Part shown: positions 35,584-44,529 of the stretch, piece after piece
How positions within the stretch are numbered: position 1 is the stretch's first letter
Layout of the letters: each line of letters starts with the position of its first letter
NCBI GenBank assembly: GCA_046349855.1
Contig: JAXMBM010000034.1
Coordinates: 8,652-72,651 of the forward strand
Direction of reading: 5' to 3'
Origin: CAIXSC01 sp046349855
Lineage (GTDB): Bacteria; Planctomycetota; Planctomycetia; Pirellulales; Pirellulaceae
DNA: 64,000 bases
Translations under genes and position numbers: made by a program
Notes under the pieces: generated by a model
Told to the model about the DNA's origin: nothing
Seen by the model: the letters and a program-made list of their open reading frames with translations, nothing else
Database searches by the model: none

Positions 35584-38500
35584 TTACCGTTGAGGCACAC
35601 CGGCCTCGCGCACCGCGGCGCCGAACTCCTCGCTCAGTACGAGGATCGAGAACCGGGCGGCCGTTTCCAGATCGTTCGTACTTAGCGAAGCGTACTCGAA
35701 GCGGCCCCGCAGGTCGGTGTAGCCATCCTTGTAGAATTTCACCTCGCCGGTGGCGGTACGGGCGTAGACCTTCACGTAGACCTTGGGCACCGGCTTCCCA
35801 GTGGTCGCATGCGTCACGCGGACCTGACCATAGTTCTCCACGATCTGGACGTTGAGCGAATTCGAGTAGTAGGCCTGGGACTTGGTCTGCCCACCGGAAA
35901 CCACTTCGACCAGCACGTTGCGATTGGCCAGTTCGGCTGGCAGCGGCAGCGTGACGACCGACTGATTTTCGGGCAGTGCCACCTCCTGGCTGTGGTTCGG
36001 CCGGATTGCGGCGAACTGACCACCGAATTGCTGTACGAACGGATTGCGGCTGAACAGCAGTTCCACGTCCATCACATAGAAGTTGACCCGGGCCGACTTC
36101 AGATTCTGGTACGTCACCGTCACCTGGCGCCCTTCGACCTTCAGATCCAGGTTCGGCTCGGTCGCGGCCAGGCGCGTCTGCTGCTGAGTGCGATCCTCGG
36201 CATCGACGACGGCCGCACCCTGGCCTTCGGCTTCATCCAGCTGAGCCAGCACGGCGGCAAACGTATTCCGCCAGCGATCCACCGGATGTTCGGCATACTT
36301 CTTAGCAATCGCTCGCGCGGTTTTCGTATCCTCGGTGAAGAATGCCAGGTAGGCCGCACAGTAGTCGTATTGCAGGCGTGTTGCCACCTGTTCGGCACGG
36401 ACCTGACCAAACATCTCCAGCGCCTCCGCCACTCGATCCTGCAGCAGCAGGTAGTAAGTGACGGCCAACCGATCGTCGTCGGTCAGAGTTCGCTGATAGC
36501 TCAGCTGGCGGAGCAGGGCGTGGTATTGCCCGTGCAGCCGGTCGTTGACGATCTGTCGCCGCTTCCCGAGAGCATGGGTGCGGGCGTTGACCAGCGGTTT
36601 GTACTCAAGATGCTCGTAACTGCGCCGCGCGACCGGATCGATTACCAGCAAGGGACTCTCGAGTCGCCCGCCGCATTCGGCCACCAGGGCGTCGGTATGC
36701 TGCAGGAACTCGCGGGCCGCGGGCACCGAGTTGTGCAGCAGGCCGTAGGACCACAGCGTAGGCTGGTACAGATGTCGTTCCGCGAGCAGACGCAACGTCG
36801 CCTCGAAGAACGCTTTGTCCTTCATACGGAAGGCGATGCGGTCCAGGTTGAGCTGCTGGACGTTGTTGCGGGCCAGGAACGTCAGCACGTCTTCCGACGT
36901 CCCCTGCTGGGAGATGTAGTCCCACGACTGGGCGTCGACCTGCGTCGGTTCGGCCACCACCTTGAACGTGAACGGCGCGGTGGACGCCACCAGTTCCTCA
37001 TTCCGGGCAACATGCACAGGGAAGTGCGCCAGTGTACCGGGCAAGGGGAAGTAGAAATGGTACTCGAGCGTCTGCGTGTGGTAGGGTTCGAGCGTCAGGT
37101 AGACCGTCTTGGTCATCTGCGAATTGAGCACTGGAATCGCTCCCACGGGAACCTGCAACAGCACGCTCAGCTTCTGCCGCGACGAGGTGGGATTGGTGAC
37201 CACGACCTGGCAGCCGTAAACCGTATGGATGAGGAATTCCTCGGTCACATACTTGTCGACCTGCTCGCCATTTTCCTGACGATGGCGATCGCCGTGGCGG
37301 AAGAAGTTCTGACTCACCAGGATAGGGGCCGCTCCGGCCGGCGCCTTGGCAGGACGCACTTCTTCGTGAAACGCGATCAGCGACGTCTTGGGAACGAGCG
37401 TCAAACGCCGCCCCTCGACCTTGGTCTCATGCGCCGCCGCCTCGAAAGGCAGATCGAGGACCGCCAGCGCCAGCATAATCTCGCTGAAATTCCGCGAGGC
37501 CTCGGCAAAATTCCGCGAGAGGAATGGTTGAGCCGGATCATGGGCGGCGAAATCGCGCCAGAAGGCGTTGACGGTGATCAACCCCGCCACCTGCTGGTCG
37601 ATGGGCAAGTGATGGTAGTTGTTCTCCGCCCATTCCATCGTCGGATCGAGCTTCCGATACAGTTGCCGGAGCGATTCGCCCGAGACCTTATCGCCCGCTT
37701 GCTCAAACAGATAATCCTCGGCCTGAGCCTTCTTTTCGTCCTGCGCACCCGCAGCCCGATCGCGGCTCTTCCGCCGAGCGTCCACCGCCTTGCCAGCACG
37801 GGACAATTGCTCGGATTCGGCCAGCTCGCGGACCGCTGCATCGCGTTCCGCCATCCGCTTCAGCATGACGGCCTGCGGACCGGCAGGCCGAGCGGGTGAT
37901 TCAACCGCTGCGGTTGCGGGCTCGGCCGCCGGTGCCGGAGGGGACGCGTTACCAGCGTCTTTGGCCGCTGGGGCTGGCATCGCGAATCGCAACTGTTCGG
38001 CCTGCTTCTCTTCCAACGCGACCCCCAGACGATCGCTCGATTCCAACTCGCTGCCACGGACCGCCGTATCGAACAGCCGGATGAACTGATCGACGTTGGG
38101 GGGGAGCGTGCTCCACAAGTCCAGTACATGCCGCTGAGTCCGGGGCCGTTCCCCGGCCAGGCGGTGCGCCAACAGGATGCGTTCCACGATGTTCAATTGC
38201 CCGTGCTTCCAGGGCTGCGCGAACGCCGCCAGATCCTCCTGCAGCAGCCAGCGGTCGAGGAACGTCTTGTCCTTCTTGTGAGCCAGATAGGGCTTGACCA
38301 CCGCGCCGAAGAACTCAGGGTCCTTCCGGGCCAGGAAGAAATTCAGTTCGTGACAGGCGTACTGGGAGTACTTCGCCCGCTTTTCTTCCGGCTTGAGTTT
38401 CGGCCACTCGAGCAGAAAACGGAACTCCGCCAGCTGCGGATCCTTGTACAGGGTCGTGTAGAGACCGTAGACGCGGGCCAGACTGTCGTATACCTCCAGG

Positions 38501-41500
38501 CGGCTCGACGTAACATCCTCCAGCACAAACGGCTGCCCGGCCGTCACAACACTGATCTGTTTCTGTTGAGTGAAATGGGCCTGGGGATCCAACCCCTGCG
38601 CCAACCGCAGGTCCAGGATGTCGACTTCCGGTTCTTCCAGCGAGAGACTGCGACAGATCGTCTGCAGCGGATCGATGGCGACGACATGGATGTGCTGATG
38701 CGTGCCGAGCGCCTGCCGCGGCACCACCACGGCTCCGGCCGCATTGGGCGTGAGATTGAGCAGCACGGATGCGGACTGGGCCAGATAATCGAGATTGGCG
38801 AAGTCGGCCGCTCCCGCCACTCCAGCTCCCTCCCCGGCACCGCGCCCCGCGGCACTCTCCTGCCGCGTCCCCTTGGCTCCGAACGCATCGCCCCCGGCCG
38901 CCACGATCATCCCGGTTTCCGTGGAACGGAGCGCCCACGGATTGAGCAGCAAGGAGGGGCGATCGAGCGTATTCCCGGGGAACTTGCGGGCATACTTGCG
39001 ATCAAGGATATAGCGATACTCGTCGCCGATGTTCCGCCCGGTCACATACACCGACTCAGCACGCCCCGGCAGGAACAAGTACGGTTCGGACGCACGTACC
39101 GCCGACAAGAGACGAAACACATCGAAGGCGGGTACATACCGCGTCCCCAGCACGTGCACCCGGGCAAACTTGGACGCGTTGCGCAGCTGGATCGTCACGT
39201 TTTCCGGACCGACGGCGATCGTCTCCACCTGCAGCGGAGGAAGAGCACCCGTTTCCAGCTGCCGCACTTCACCCAACACATAATTGCCCACCTTCTCCCC
39301 GGTCACGATGCGGATCCGCACCCGCGCTCCCGTTGACTTGATCCACAGGTCAAAGTCGCCCGGAGGAAGCTGGCTGATCTGCAGCAGTCCCTGCTTCACC
39401 GACAGCGCGGCAAAGCGGTCCGCCACGTAGGTTTCGCCCCGCAGTTCCAGCAGCGACAGGTCCCCGCGCGACGGCTCCGCGCCGCTCGCGTTGAGCAGGG
39501 GCAGCGCCAACGTTTCCCCCGTGCGCCCATGCAACGTCTGGGGATACGTGTATTCATCTTTACGCAGGGGCCAGCTGTGCGACTCGCCGCCCGGTCCCGT
39601 GGCCGTCACCGTCGCAATGTCCGTCAATGCTCCCAGCTGGACGCGACCTTTTCCGTCCGTCTTGAGGGTCGCATTGATCGGCGCTTGGAAGTCGCGATGC
39701 TTGAGCGCCAGTTGCACCGGACGCCCCGCCTTGAACTCACCGGTCCGACCGCGCAGCTCGAGCGCGTACTGCGTACCGATCTTGATCAGTTGGAGATCGT
39801 CGATCTTCTCGCTGCGGTCGATCGCATTGACGTTGAATGACTGCTGGGCCGTCAGGTCGATCTTCTTCCCGAGACTGCGGCTCGACACGCGGGCGTGCAG
39901 TGTGAACTGAATCGCCTGCAACCGCTGGGGAACCTGGAATTCGTGCGTCGTTTCCCGGTCCTCGAACAACTTCACGCCGCCAATTTCCTGGGCGGTCGGC
40001 ACCTGATCGTGGTCCGAGGACACGATCATCAGCCGCACGTCCTCCAGCGCCGTCACCGAAACCGCGGTCCCGTTGAGAAACACTCCCGGTCGAATCACGA
40101 CCTGGGCCTTGCGGCGCGTCAGCAGCGATTCGCGATCGACGTAGATTCCGGCCGTCAGACTGTAGTTCTCGGCTTCATGCTGGAACGCATCGAGGCTGGC
40201 AATGTCTCCGCGGCTCAGCACGATCGGCCGGCGCCCCGGTTCGGTGCTGAACGGCACGAGAATCGTCCCATCCTCCTGCGGACCGTACTCCTTTCCCCCC
40301 AGCCACAGCCGCGCATCGCGGACCGGCCGATTCTGTTCGTCGAGCACCGTGAAGCGCTGGCCAAACGGACTGGTCCGCACCACGTGCCGCAGGCTCCCCT
40401 TGCGGATCAAGGCCCGGCTGCTCCGCCCGTTCCCGATGAAATCGATGACGTAAATCCCGGGCTTCTTGAGCTGCGGGAACTCAAACCGCCGGACCACTCG
40501 CCGCAAAGCCGGTTCGGGGTAGGCGTGAGTCTGCTCGGAGTTGGCGACCAGCCCGTCCAGATTGATGTCGGTGTCGACCTCGCGAAGCTGCGCCCGATAG
40601 TAGTTCTGCGCGTTGATTTCGAACACCTTGACGATCAGCGTCGGGACGTTCTTGACGAAGACGTCGAGCGTTACGGGTTCGTCCGCTGCGTAGTGAGAGC
40701 GGTTCGTGGCGACAAAGTCGATGTCGACCCGTTCCTTCAATTGCTGAAACACCTCGGGAGGCAGAGCCGACGCCCAGCGTTCCGGCTCGCCCAGACCGTG
40801 CACAATCTTCGTCTCGGCAAACAACTGCTTCAGATACGTATCATCGACATACGGCTCGAATTCCCGCGTGTCGTTCGCATCCACCAGGAAATGTGCCAGG
40901 TACTCGCGCACCAGCGGCTCGTCGCCACCGATCGGCGGCAACAGCGTGCCTCCGCTGTAGTCCGCGTTCAGGTCGGCCGGGAAACGCCGGCTGTCTTCCA
41001 GTTCCAGGAACTTGCGGGACACGTAGGGGAGCGGGCGCGGCAGCTTAAGGTACGACAGGAACCGCGCGCGATCCCACACTCCCTTGGCTCGATCCGCCGC
41101 CAGCCGATGGTAGAGGACGTGCGCTTTGAGCGAATTGTGGACCGGGGCCAGCCGGTCGACGAATTTGGCCAGACGTTCCAGATAGGCCTCCCGCACCGCC
41201 GCATCACGCCGCCAGTCATCGTCCGGTGCCGGCTGCAGCTTCGTCAGATAGATCTGCACGAAGTTGCCCTGGTTGAGCAGGTCGGGCATCAGCTTCAGGC
41301 ATTCGTCCAGCTGGCTCAACAGCAACTGCCGGTGAATGCCGAACGCACCGAAGCCGGGTGAATTGGCATGCTGGAGGTCTTCGATCACCAGCTTGGGCAG
41401 TTGGGGATAATCGGGGCGCGTGAGCCGCTGCAGGAGATGCCGTCGCCGATCGGGCGGCATCGGTTGGGCGACGAGCCAGTCCAGGGCCGAGTCTTCCAGA

Positions 41501-41961
41501 CCGTTGAGCAACGGGTTCTGTTGCCACGTCCGCTGCAACAGCGCTTCGCGCTGGATCAGCTGCGGATCGAGGGCCGTGGGCAGATCGGGAGCAGCTCCGA
41601 CGATCTCCCGCTGATGATTGAACGGGAGGTTCAACCGGCGACGCAGGAAGTCCAGGGTCTTCTGCGGATCCTGGCTGTAGGTGAGCAGCGCCAGACGCGT
41701 TTCAATCTCCACCACCCGAGGGGTCCGGTTGTGCCGCTGTACCCAGGGGCCGAGCAGTTCGCGGACCTTCTCAAATTGCTCGGAATGGAGCAGGTGCAGG
41801 GCGTGGTAGTAGTAGTAGTCTTCGGTACCGGGAATGAGTTGCTTGAGAGGGACGGTCCGGTCGGGGGCGAGGGAAAAATCCTCGACAAAACCAATCTCGC
41901 CGCCCGCAACCCCCGCCACGCAGGCCGACCAGAACGCGACACACAGCAGCAGACGGCGCAT
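35584..41961 (-). CDS. Giant secreted protein (2125 aa), unknown function
   Basis: A single uninterrupted 2125-codon frame. The N-terminus is a signal peptide (MRRLLLCVAFWSACVAGVAG). Residues ~40-480 look helical/TPR-like. From ~480 a series of beta-sandwich-like segments follows, such as AADEPVTLDVFVKNVPTLIVKVF and KPGIYVIDFIGNG, loosely recalling macroglobulin (MG) domains of alpha-2-macroglobulins, but no CxEQ thioester is visible. An Ala/Pro low-complexity linker lies near 1360-1400, then helical and beta regions; the C-terminus has KFYKDGYTDLRGRFEYASLS. No enzymatic motif is evident. It may be an envelope or surface protein. I do not recognise a named family. Confidence 0.85.
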   Translation of the reverse strand: MRRLLLCVAFWSACVAGVAGGEIGFVEDFSLAPDRTVPLKQLIPGTEDYYYYHALHLLHSEQFEKVRELLGPWVQRHNRTPRVVEIETRLALLTYSQDPQKTLDFLRRRLNLPFNHQREIVGAAPDLPTALDPQLIQREALLQRTWQQNPLLNGLEDSALDWLVAQPMPPDRRRHLLQRLTRPDYPQLPKLVIEDLQHANSPGFGAFGIHRQLLLSQLDECLKLMPDLLNQGNFVQIYLTKLQPAPDDDWRRDAAVREAYLERLAKFVDRLAPVHNSLKAHVLYHRLAADRAKGVWDRARFLSYLKLPRPLPYVSRKFLELEDSRRFPADLNADYSGGTLLPPIGGDEPLVREYLAHFLVDANDTREFEPYVDDTYLKQLFAETKIVHGLGEPERWASALPPEVFQQLKERVDIDFVATNRSHYAADEPVTLDVFVKNVPTLIVKVFEINAQNYYRAQLREVDTDINLDGLVANSEQTHAYPEPALRRVVRRFEFPQLKKPGIYVIDFIGNGRSSRALIRKGSLRHVVRTSPFGQRFTVLDEQNRPVRDARLWLGGKEYGPQEDGTILVPFSTEPGRRPIVLSRGDIASLDAFQHEAENYSLTAGIYVDRESLLTRRKAQVVIRPGVFLNGTAVSVTALEDVRLMIVSSDHDQVPTAQEIGGVKLFEDRETTHEFQVPQRLQAIQFTLHARVSSRSLGKKIDLTAQQSFNVNAIDRSEKIDDLQLIKIGTQYALELRGRTGEFKAGRPVQLALKHRDFQAPINATLKTDGKGRVQLGALTDIATVTATGPGGESHSWPLRKDEYTYPQTLHGRTGETLALPLLNASGAEPSRGDLSLLELRGETYVADRFAALSVKQGLLQISQLPPGDFDLWIKSTGARVRIRIVTGEKVGNYVLGEVRQLETGALPPLQVETIAVGPENVTIQLRNASKFARVHVLGTRYVPAFDVFRLLSAVRASEPYLFLPGRAESVYVTGRNIGDEYRYILDRKYARKFPGNTLDRPSLLLNPWALRSTETGMIVAAGGDAFGAKGTRQESAAGRGAGEGAGVAGAADFANLDYLAQSASVLLNLTPNAAGAVVVPRQALGTHQHIHVVAIDPLQTICRSLSLEEPEVDILDLRLAQGLDPQAHFTQQKQISVVTAGQPFVLEDVTSSRLEVYDSLARVYGLYTTLYKDPQLAEFRFLLEWPKLKPEEKRAKYSQYACHELNFFLARKDPEFFGAVVKPYLAHKKDKTFLDRWLLQEDLAAFAQPWKHGQLNIVERILLAHRLAGERPRTQRHVLDLWSTLPPNVDQFIRLFDTAVRGSELESSDRLGVALEEKQAEQLRFAMPAPAAKDAGNASPPAPAAEPATAAVESPARPAGPQAVMLKRMAERDAAVRELAESEQLSRAGKAVDARRKSRDRAAGAQDEKKAQAEDYLFEQAGDKVSGESLRQLYRKLDPTMEWAENNYHHLPIDQQVAGLITVNAFWRDFAAHDPAQPFLSRNFAEASRNFSEIMLALAVLDLPFEAAAHETKVEGRRLTLVPKTSLIAFHEEVRPAKAPAGAAPILVSQNFFRHGDRHRQENGEQVDKYVTEEFLIHTVYGCQVVVTNPTSSRQKLSVLLQVPVGAIPVLNSQMTKTVYLTLEPYHTQTLEYHFYFPLPGTLAHFPVHVARNEELVASTAPFTFKVVAEPTQVDAQSWDYISQQGTSEDVLTFLARNNVQQLNLDRIAFRMKDKAFFEATLRLLAERHLYQPTLWSYGLLHNSVPAAREFLQHTDALVAECGGRLESPLLVIDPVARRSYEHLEYKPLVNARTHALGKRRQIVNDRLHGQYHALLRQLSYQRTLTDDDRLAVTYYLLLQDRVAEALEMFGQVRAEQVATRLQYDYCAAYLAFFTEDTKTARAIAKKYAEHPVDRWRNTFAAVLAQLDEAEGQGAAVVDAEDRTQQQTRLAATEPNLDLKVEGRQVTVTYQNLKSARVNFYVMDVELLFSRNPFVQQFGGQFAAIRPNHSQEVALPENQSVVTLPLPAELANRNVLVEVVSGGQTKSQAYYSNSLNVQIVENYGQVRVTHATTGKPVPKVYVKVYARTATGEVKFYKDGYTDLRGRFEYASLSTNDLETAARFSILVLSEEFGAAVREAGVPQR

Positions 41962-43312
41962 GCCCCACCTCTCGCTAAGTCATTTCCACAGATAAGCTTC
42001 CGACGTGCCGAGGCAAGCCACAACCCGCGTCGAGGCTCTTTCCGGGCACTGCTCCAGTCTAGTCCGCCGGGCGCAGAAAGCGTTCGCTCCCCAGCCGCCC
42101 GTCTCGCCAGCCGTGGTTCTTCGACGCTGTTTCCCGCGCCAAAGTTCCACGATCCCCACATCCTTCCCGAAATGTCCGAAGCTGCGTCCTACCCGCGCCA
42201 GGCCTTTACCCTTTCGCGCGGTCGGGGGGGACGGGGGGGATGATGACCAGGCCATTGGGTGCCATTTGCCGCGGTGGCGACTGCGGTTCGTCCAAATAGC
42301 CGGATCCGCTGAAACTTCGAGCAACCGCTCCGGGTCCCATTTTCGGCCCACTCCGCTTCAACGGCAATCGTCCCATCGCGACGCCAGTTGCCGACCTTGG
42401 CAGTTCCCGAGGGTCGCTTTCGTGCCCCCGACGTCACCCACTCCGGTTCACGCAATGCTCTACACGGTCGGACGACATACAGACAGCGCGATCTCCAGGT
42501 ACCTTCTTTGCCAGGATCTCGAACGCCGTCGACTCGCCGGTCAGCTCGATTCTCCTATTCCGGCTCACGGCTTCGGCCGTCACGTCCTGTGGACGCGAAC
42601 CGTCCGATCCACTCGCCCTGGTTCAGGCCGCCCTGGTTCAGGGCGCCCGCCTTCAAAGCTCCCTGATTCCATGCACCGACAGACCGTACGACTATTCCCA
42701 CCGACCCGCCCGGCGCCACACCCAATGCGGCCAAGAATCGATACCACGCCGTGTCGGGGGAGAGCGGCATCCTCACTCTGGCAGCGACTGAATCAACTCA
42801 GCGCCCCGACACCGCGCTCCCGCCAGCTGTGATTCCTTCACCGTGCCAAGCAGAGATACCCTGGGCGCGTTCCCATTCCCCACACGGCTGCGCATCGCGC
42901 GCGTCGGGGATTTCGCAGAGTACGACAGATTCTTGGTCGCCGCCGCCAGCTGCGCGAAAACCTCCGCCAACTGCCGCTCGAGCGCCGCCACTCGCGTCTC
43001 AAGTTCGCAACACAGGCGACAGTCGTTCGTGGTAAGTGGTGCGTCCCTGACGACACCAACTCAATCCTCCGCTTCCCAGTCGACCCAGATCAGTTTTTTG
43101 CCCGTGAACGGTTACTCGGCATCTTCGCGGTGCCGCCAGTGGTGCCGAACTGCTCGCGGCCCAAATTGCCTCGTTTTCGGGGTGCCGTCGCGTCGACGTG
43201 CGGCATCCGCGGCTCGCCGCAAATTGGCCGCTTCGCGTCCGTCCTGGTAGGATATCGTCGGGGTCGTAATGCGTCCCCCATCCGGGCCTGATTTTCCCGT
43301 GGAGCCAAAGCC
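41962..43312. other. Gene-poor region before the toxin-antitoxin pair
   Basis: 1.35 kb without an intact gene. The open frames (for example 42005-42832 +) are compositional and lack motifs. It contains the IS66-like remnant below and the promoter region of the toxin-antitoxin operon, and marks the left edge of the accessory island. Confidence 0.55.
42773..43018 (-). pseudogene. Possible remnant of an IS66-type transposase N-terminus
   Basis: The minus frame around 42890-43018 reads ETRVAALERQLAEVFAQL followed by AAATKNLSYSAKSPTRA. IS66 TnpC proteins typically start with a coiled coil then an ATKNSSxSSKPPSSD-like element, so this looks like a decayed start of such a gene. The sequence after it does not continue the family. 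Only ~40 residues support the call. Confidence 0.4.
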
Positions 43313-43558
43313 ATGAGCACGGTCGACCTTCTTCGCGAGCAGTTGTTAACGTTGCCCGTTCGCGAGCGCGCGTCGTTGGCAACTCTACTGTTGGCAAGCC
43401 TCGAGACGGGCCCCTTGGACGATAGTGCGCAACAAGCCTGGATCGAAGAGGCAGAATCGCGTTCGCGGGCCTACTCGCAGGGGCAGTTGACGGCGAGCGA
43501 CTGGCGCGAGTCGGTGGACCGGATTCGTCAGGTTTTGGCGCAAAGACGTAAACCGTGA
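43313..43558 (+). CDS. Type II antitoxin, addiction-module (TIGR02574) family
   Basis: An 81-aa small acidic/helical protein. LLREQLLTLPVRERASLATLLLASLE followed by WIEEAESRSRAYSQGQ is the standard pattern of the TIGR02574 addiction-module antitoxins that pair with RelE/ParE toxins. It would neutralise the toxin encoded immediately downstream and probably autoregulate the operon. Its TGA overlaps the GTG of the toxin by 4 bp (GTGA), which implies translational coupling. Confidence 0.9.
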   Translation: MSTVDLLREQLLTLPVRERASLATLLLASLETGPLDDSAQQAWIEEAESRSRAYSQGQLTASDWRESVDRIRQVLAQRRKP

Positions 43559-43857
43559 AACTGCGAGTTCTGTCGACCGCCGAGGCAGAGGCGACGGACG
43601 CGGCGTGCTGGTACGACGACCAATCGATCGGACTTGGCGAGTTGTTTCTCGCCGAATACGCCGCCGCGCTTTCGGCTATCGAGGTCGATCCTCTTCGATT
43701 CAGTCTTTTGGAGACGGAGCCGACAGGACGATTCCGGCGGTGCATACTCAGGCGATTCCCGTACGCGGTGATCTTCGAAGTACTTTTCCAAGAGATCCTT
43801 GTACTTGCCGTCGCCCACACGAGCCGACGGCCGGGTTACTGGCGCGACAGGGAATAG
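43555..43857 (+). CDS. RelE/ParE-family toxin
   Basis: A 100-aa toxin. MKLRVLSTAEAEATDAACWYD, the central SLLETEPTGRFRRCILRRFPYAVIFEV and the end VAHTSRRPGYWRDRE match the RelE/ParE superfamily: a small beta-sheet fold with C-terminal basic residues. Depending on subfamily it cleaves mRNA on ribosomes or poisons gyrase; the sequence alone does not settle this. The start is GTG at 43555, overlapping the antitoxin stop. The pair sits between an IS66-like scrap and the decayed retroelement, as is common for accessory islands. Confidence 0.9.
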   Translation: MKLRVLSTAEAEATDAACWYDDQSIGLGELFLAEYAAALSAIEVDPLRFSLLETEPTGRFRRCILRRFPYAVIFEVLFQEILVLAVAHTSRRPGYWRDRE

Positions 43858-43928
43858 CCTCCCTTTGTCGAAAGCAAATCCGCCGAGCCCCAGAATCCTT
43901 GACTTGTCGTCCCACGGACGCGGCACAA

Positions 43929-44236
43929 TTAAGTCGGGTCAGCCAACTCGGGGTGTGTGCGCCGGAACTTGAGGCGTTTCCATAGGTCGCGGCGTATCCC
44001 CTGGCTGTTCGCATTCTCGGCAAAGGCGGTCCACGCAGCCAGCGAACGGCCGATGCGGGCCGCACCGATCTCACTCCGAGAGAATCGCCACCGCAGGTGG
44101 CGCGTGCGACGGTTGAATCGTCGGATAGCTTCCTGCTGAAGCCGCCGGCCGCCGCGGTCGAGCACGAGTCCGAGAAAACGCAAGCGACCCGTGCAGGGCG
44201 CCAGCATCGTCTTGTCGCGGTGAAGCCGCAGTCGAA
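43929..44236 (-). pseudogene. Reverse transcriptase C-terminal fragment (DGR-type)
   Basis: Only the last ~100 residues of a reverse transcriptase remain. LRLHRDKTMLAPCTGRLRFLG (21 residues, two blocks: LRLHRDKTMLAPC and GRLRFLGLVLDRGGRRL) is the palm/thumb junction. RRFNRRTRHLRWRFSRSEIG and SLAAWTAFAENANSQGIRRDLW are the helical thumb pattern of diversity-generating-retroelement and related bacterial RTs. The catalytic YxDD and all upstream palm and finger motifs are missing. Upstream it runs directly into the Avd-like fragment at ~44236, so a deletion removed the RT N-terminus. It cannot be an active polymerase. Confidence 0.65.
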
Positions 44237-44443
44237 TGCCGGCCATCCAGCCACCGCGTCCGCTGCGGGCCGCGGGCCGCATTCCCCATCAGCGTCGCTT
44301 CCTGGAAATCGAGTAATGCGGTTTCCAATCGCTGCGTAAAGGTATGCCGCAGATTCTTGGGAAACCGCTGCGTGTGCTGGATGAGCCACAGCAGGAAATC
44401 GTGCGTCTTGACGAACAACGGGAGTATCGGGAACTCCCGGCAT
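44237..44443 (-). pseudogene. Avd-like accessory variability determinant, broken
   Basis: The segment reads LPLFVKTHDFLLWLIQHTQR (from TTG 44418 onward), then FPKNLRHTFTQRLETALLDF and QEATLMGNAARGPQRTRWLD. This is the four-helix-bundle Avd family that pairs with DGR reverse transcriptases. An ATG at 44443 (MP...) is one base out of frame: CCGGG instead of CCGG before GAGTTCCCG. After RTRWLD the frame passes into RT sequence, so the last ~two helices and anything between avd and rt, normally the template repeat, are lost. Confidence 0.65.
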
Positions 44444-44472
44444 GGCGTAATTGGGCGCCCTCCAAAAAATCA

Positions 44473-44490
44473 TGAGGGGCTCCGCCCCTG
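44473..44490 (-). other. GC-rich hairpin downstream of the putative variable region
   Basis: Stem AGGGGC / GCCCCT with a three-base loop lies ~75 bp past the end of the VR-like segment. On the minus strand it is followed at a distance of 7 bp by six T. It can be read as a terminator of the target gene or as the kind of cruciform found beyond DGR variable regions; the sequence does not decide. Three ATCAGAG copies (44500-44528) lie beside it. Confidence 0.45.
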
Positions 44491-44529
44491 CACCCGGAAA
44501 TCAGAGTACAGAGATCAGAGTATCAGAGT

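Noticed and set aside
42005..42832. 275-codon plus frame
   Set aside because: Arg/Pro/Ser composition typical of shadow frames in high-GC DNA; no motif and it crosses unrelated intergenic DNA.
43748..44473. 241-codon minus frame across the Avd/RT fragments
   Set aside because: It is the third frame of the decayed region; the Avd and RT similarities are in the other frames.
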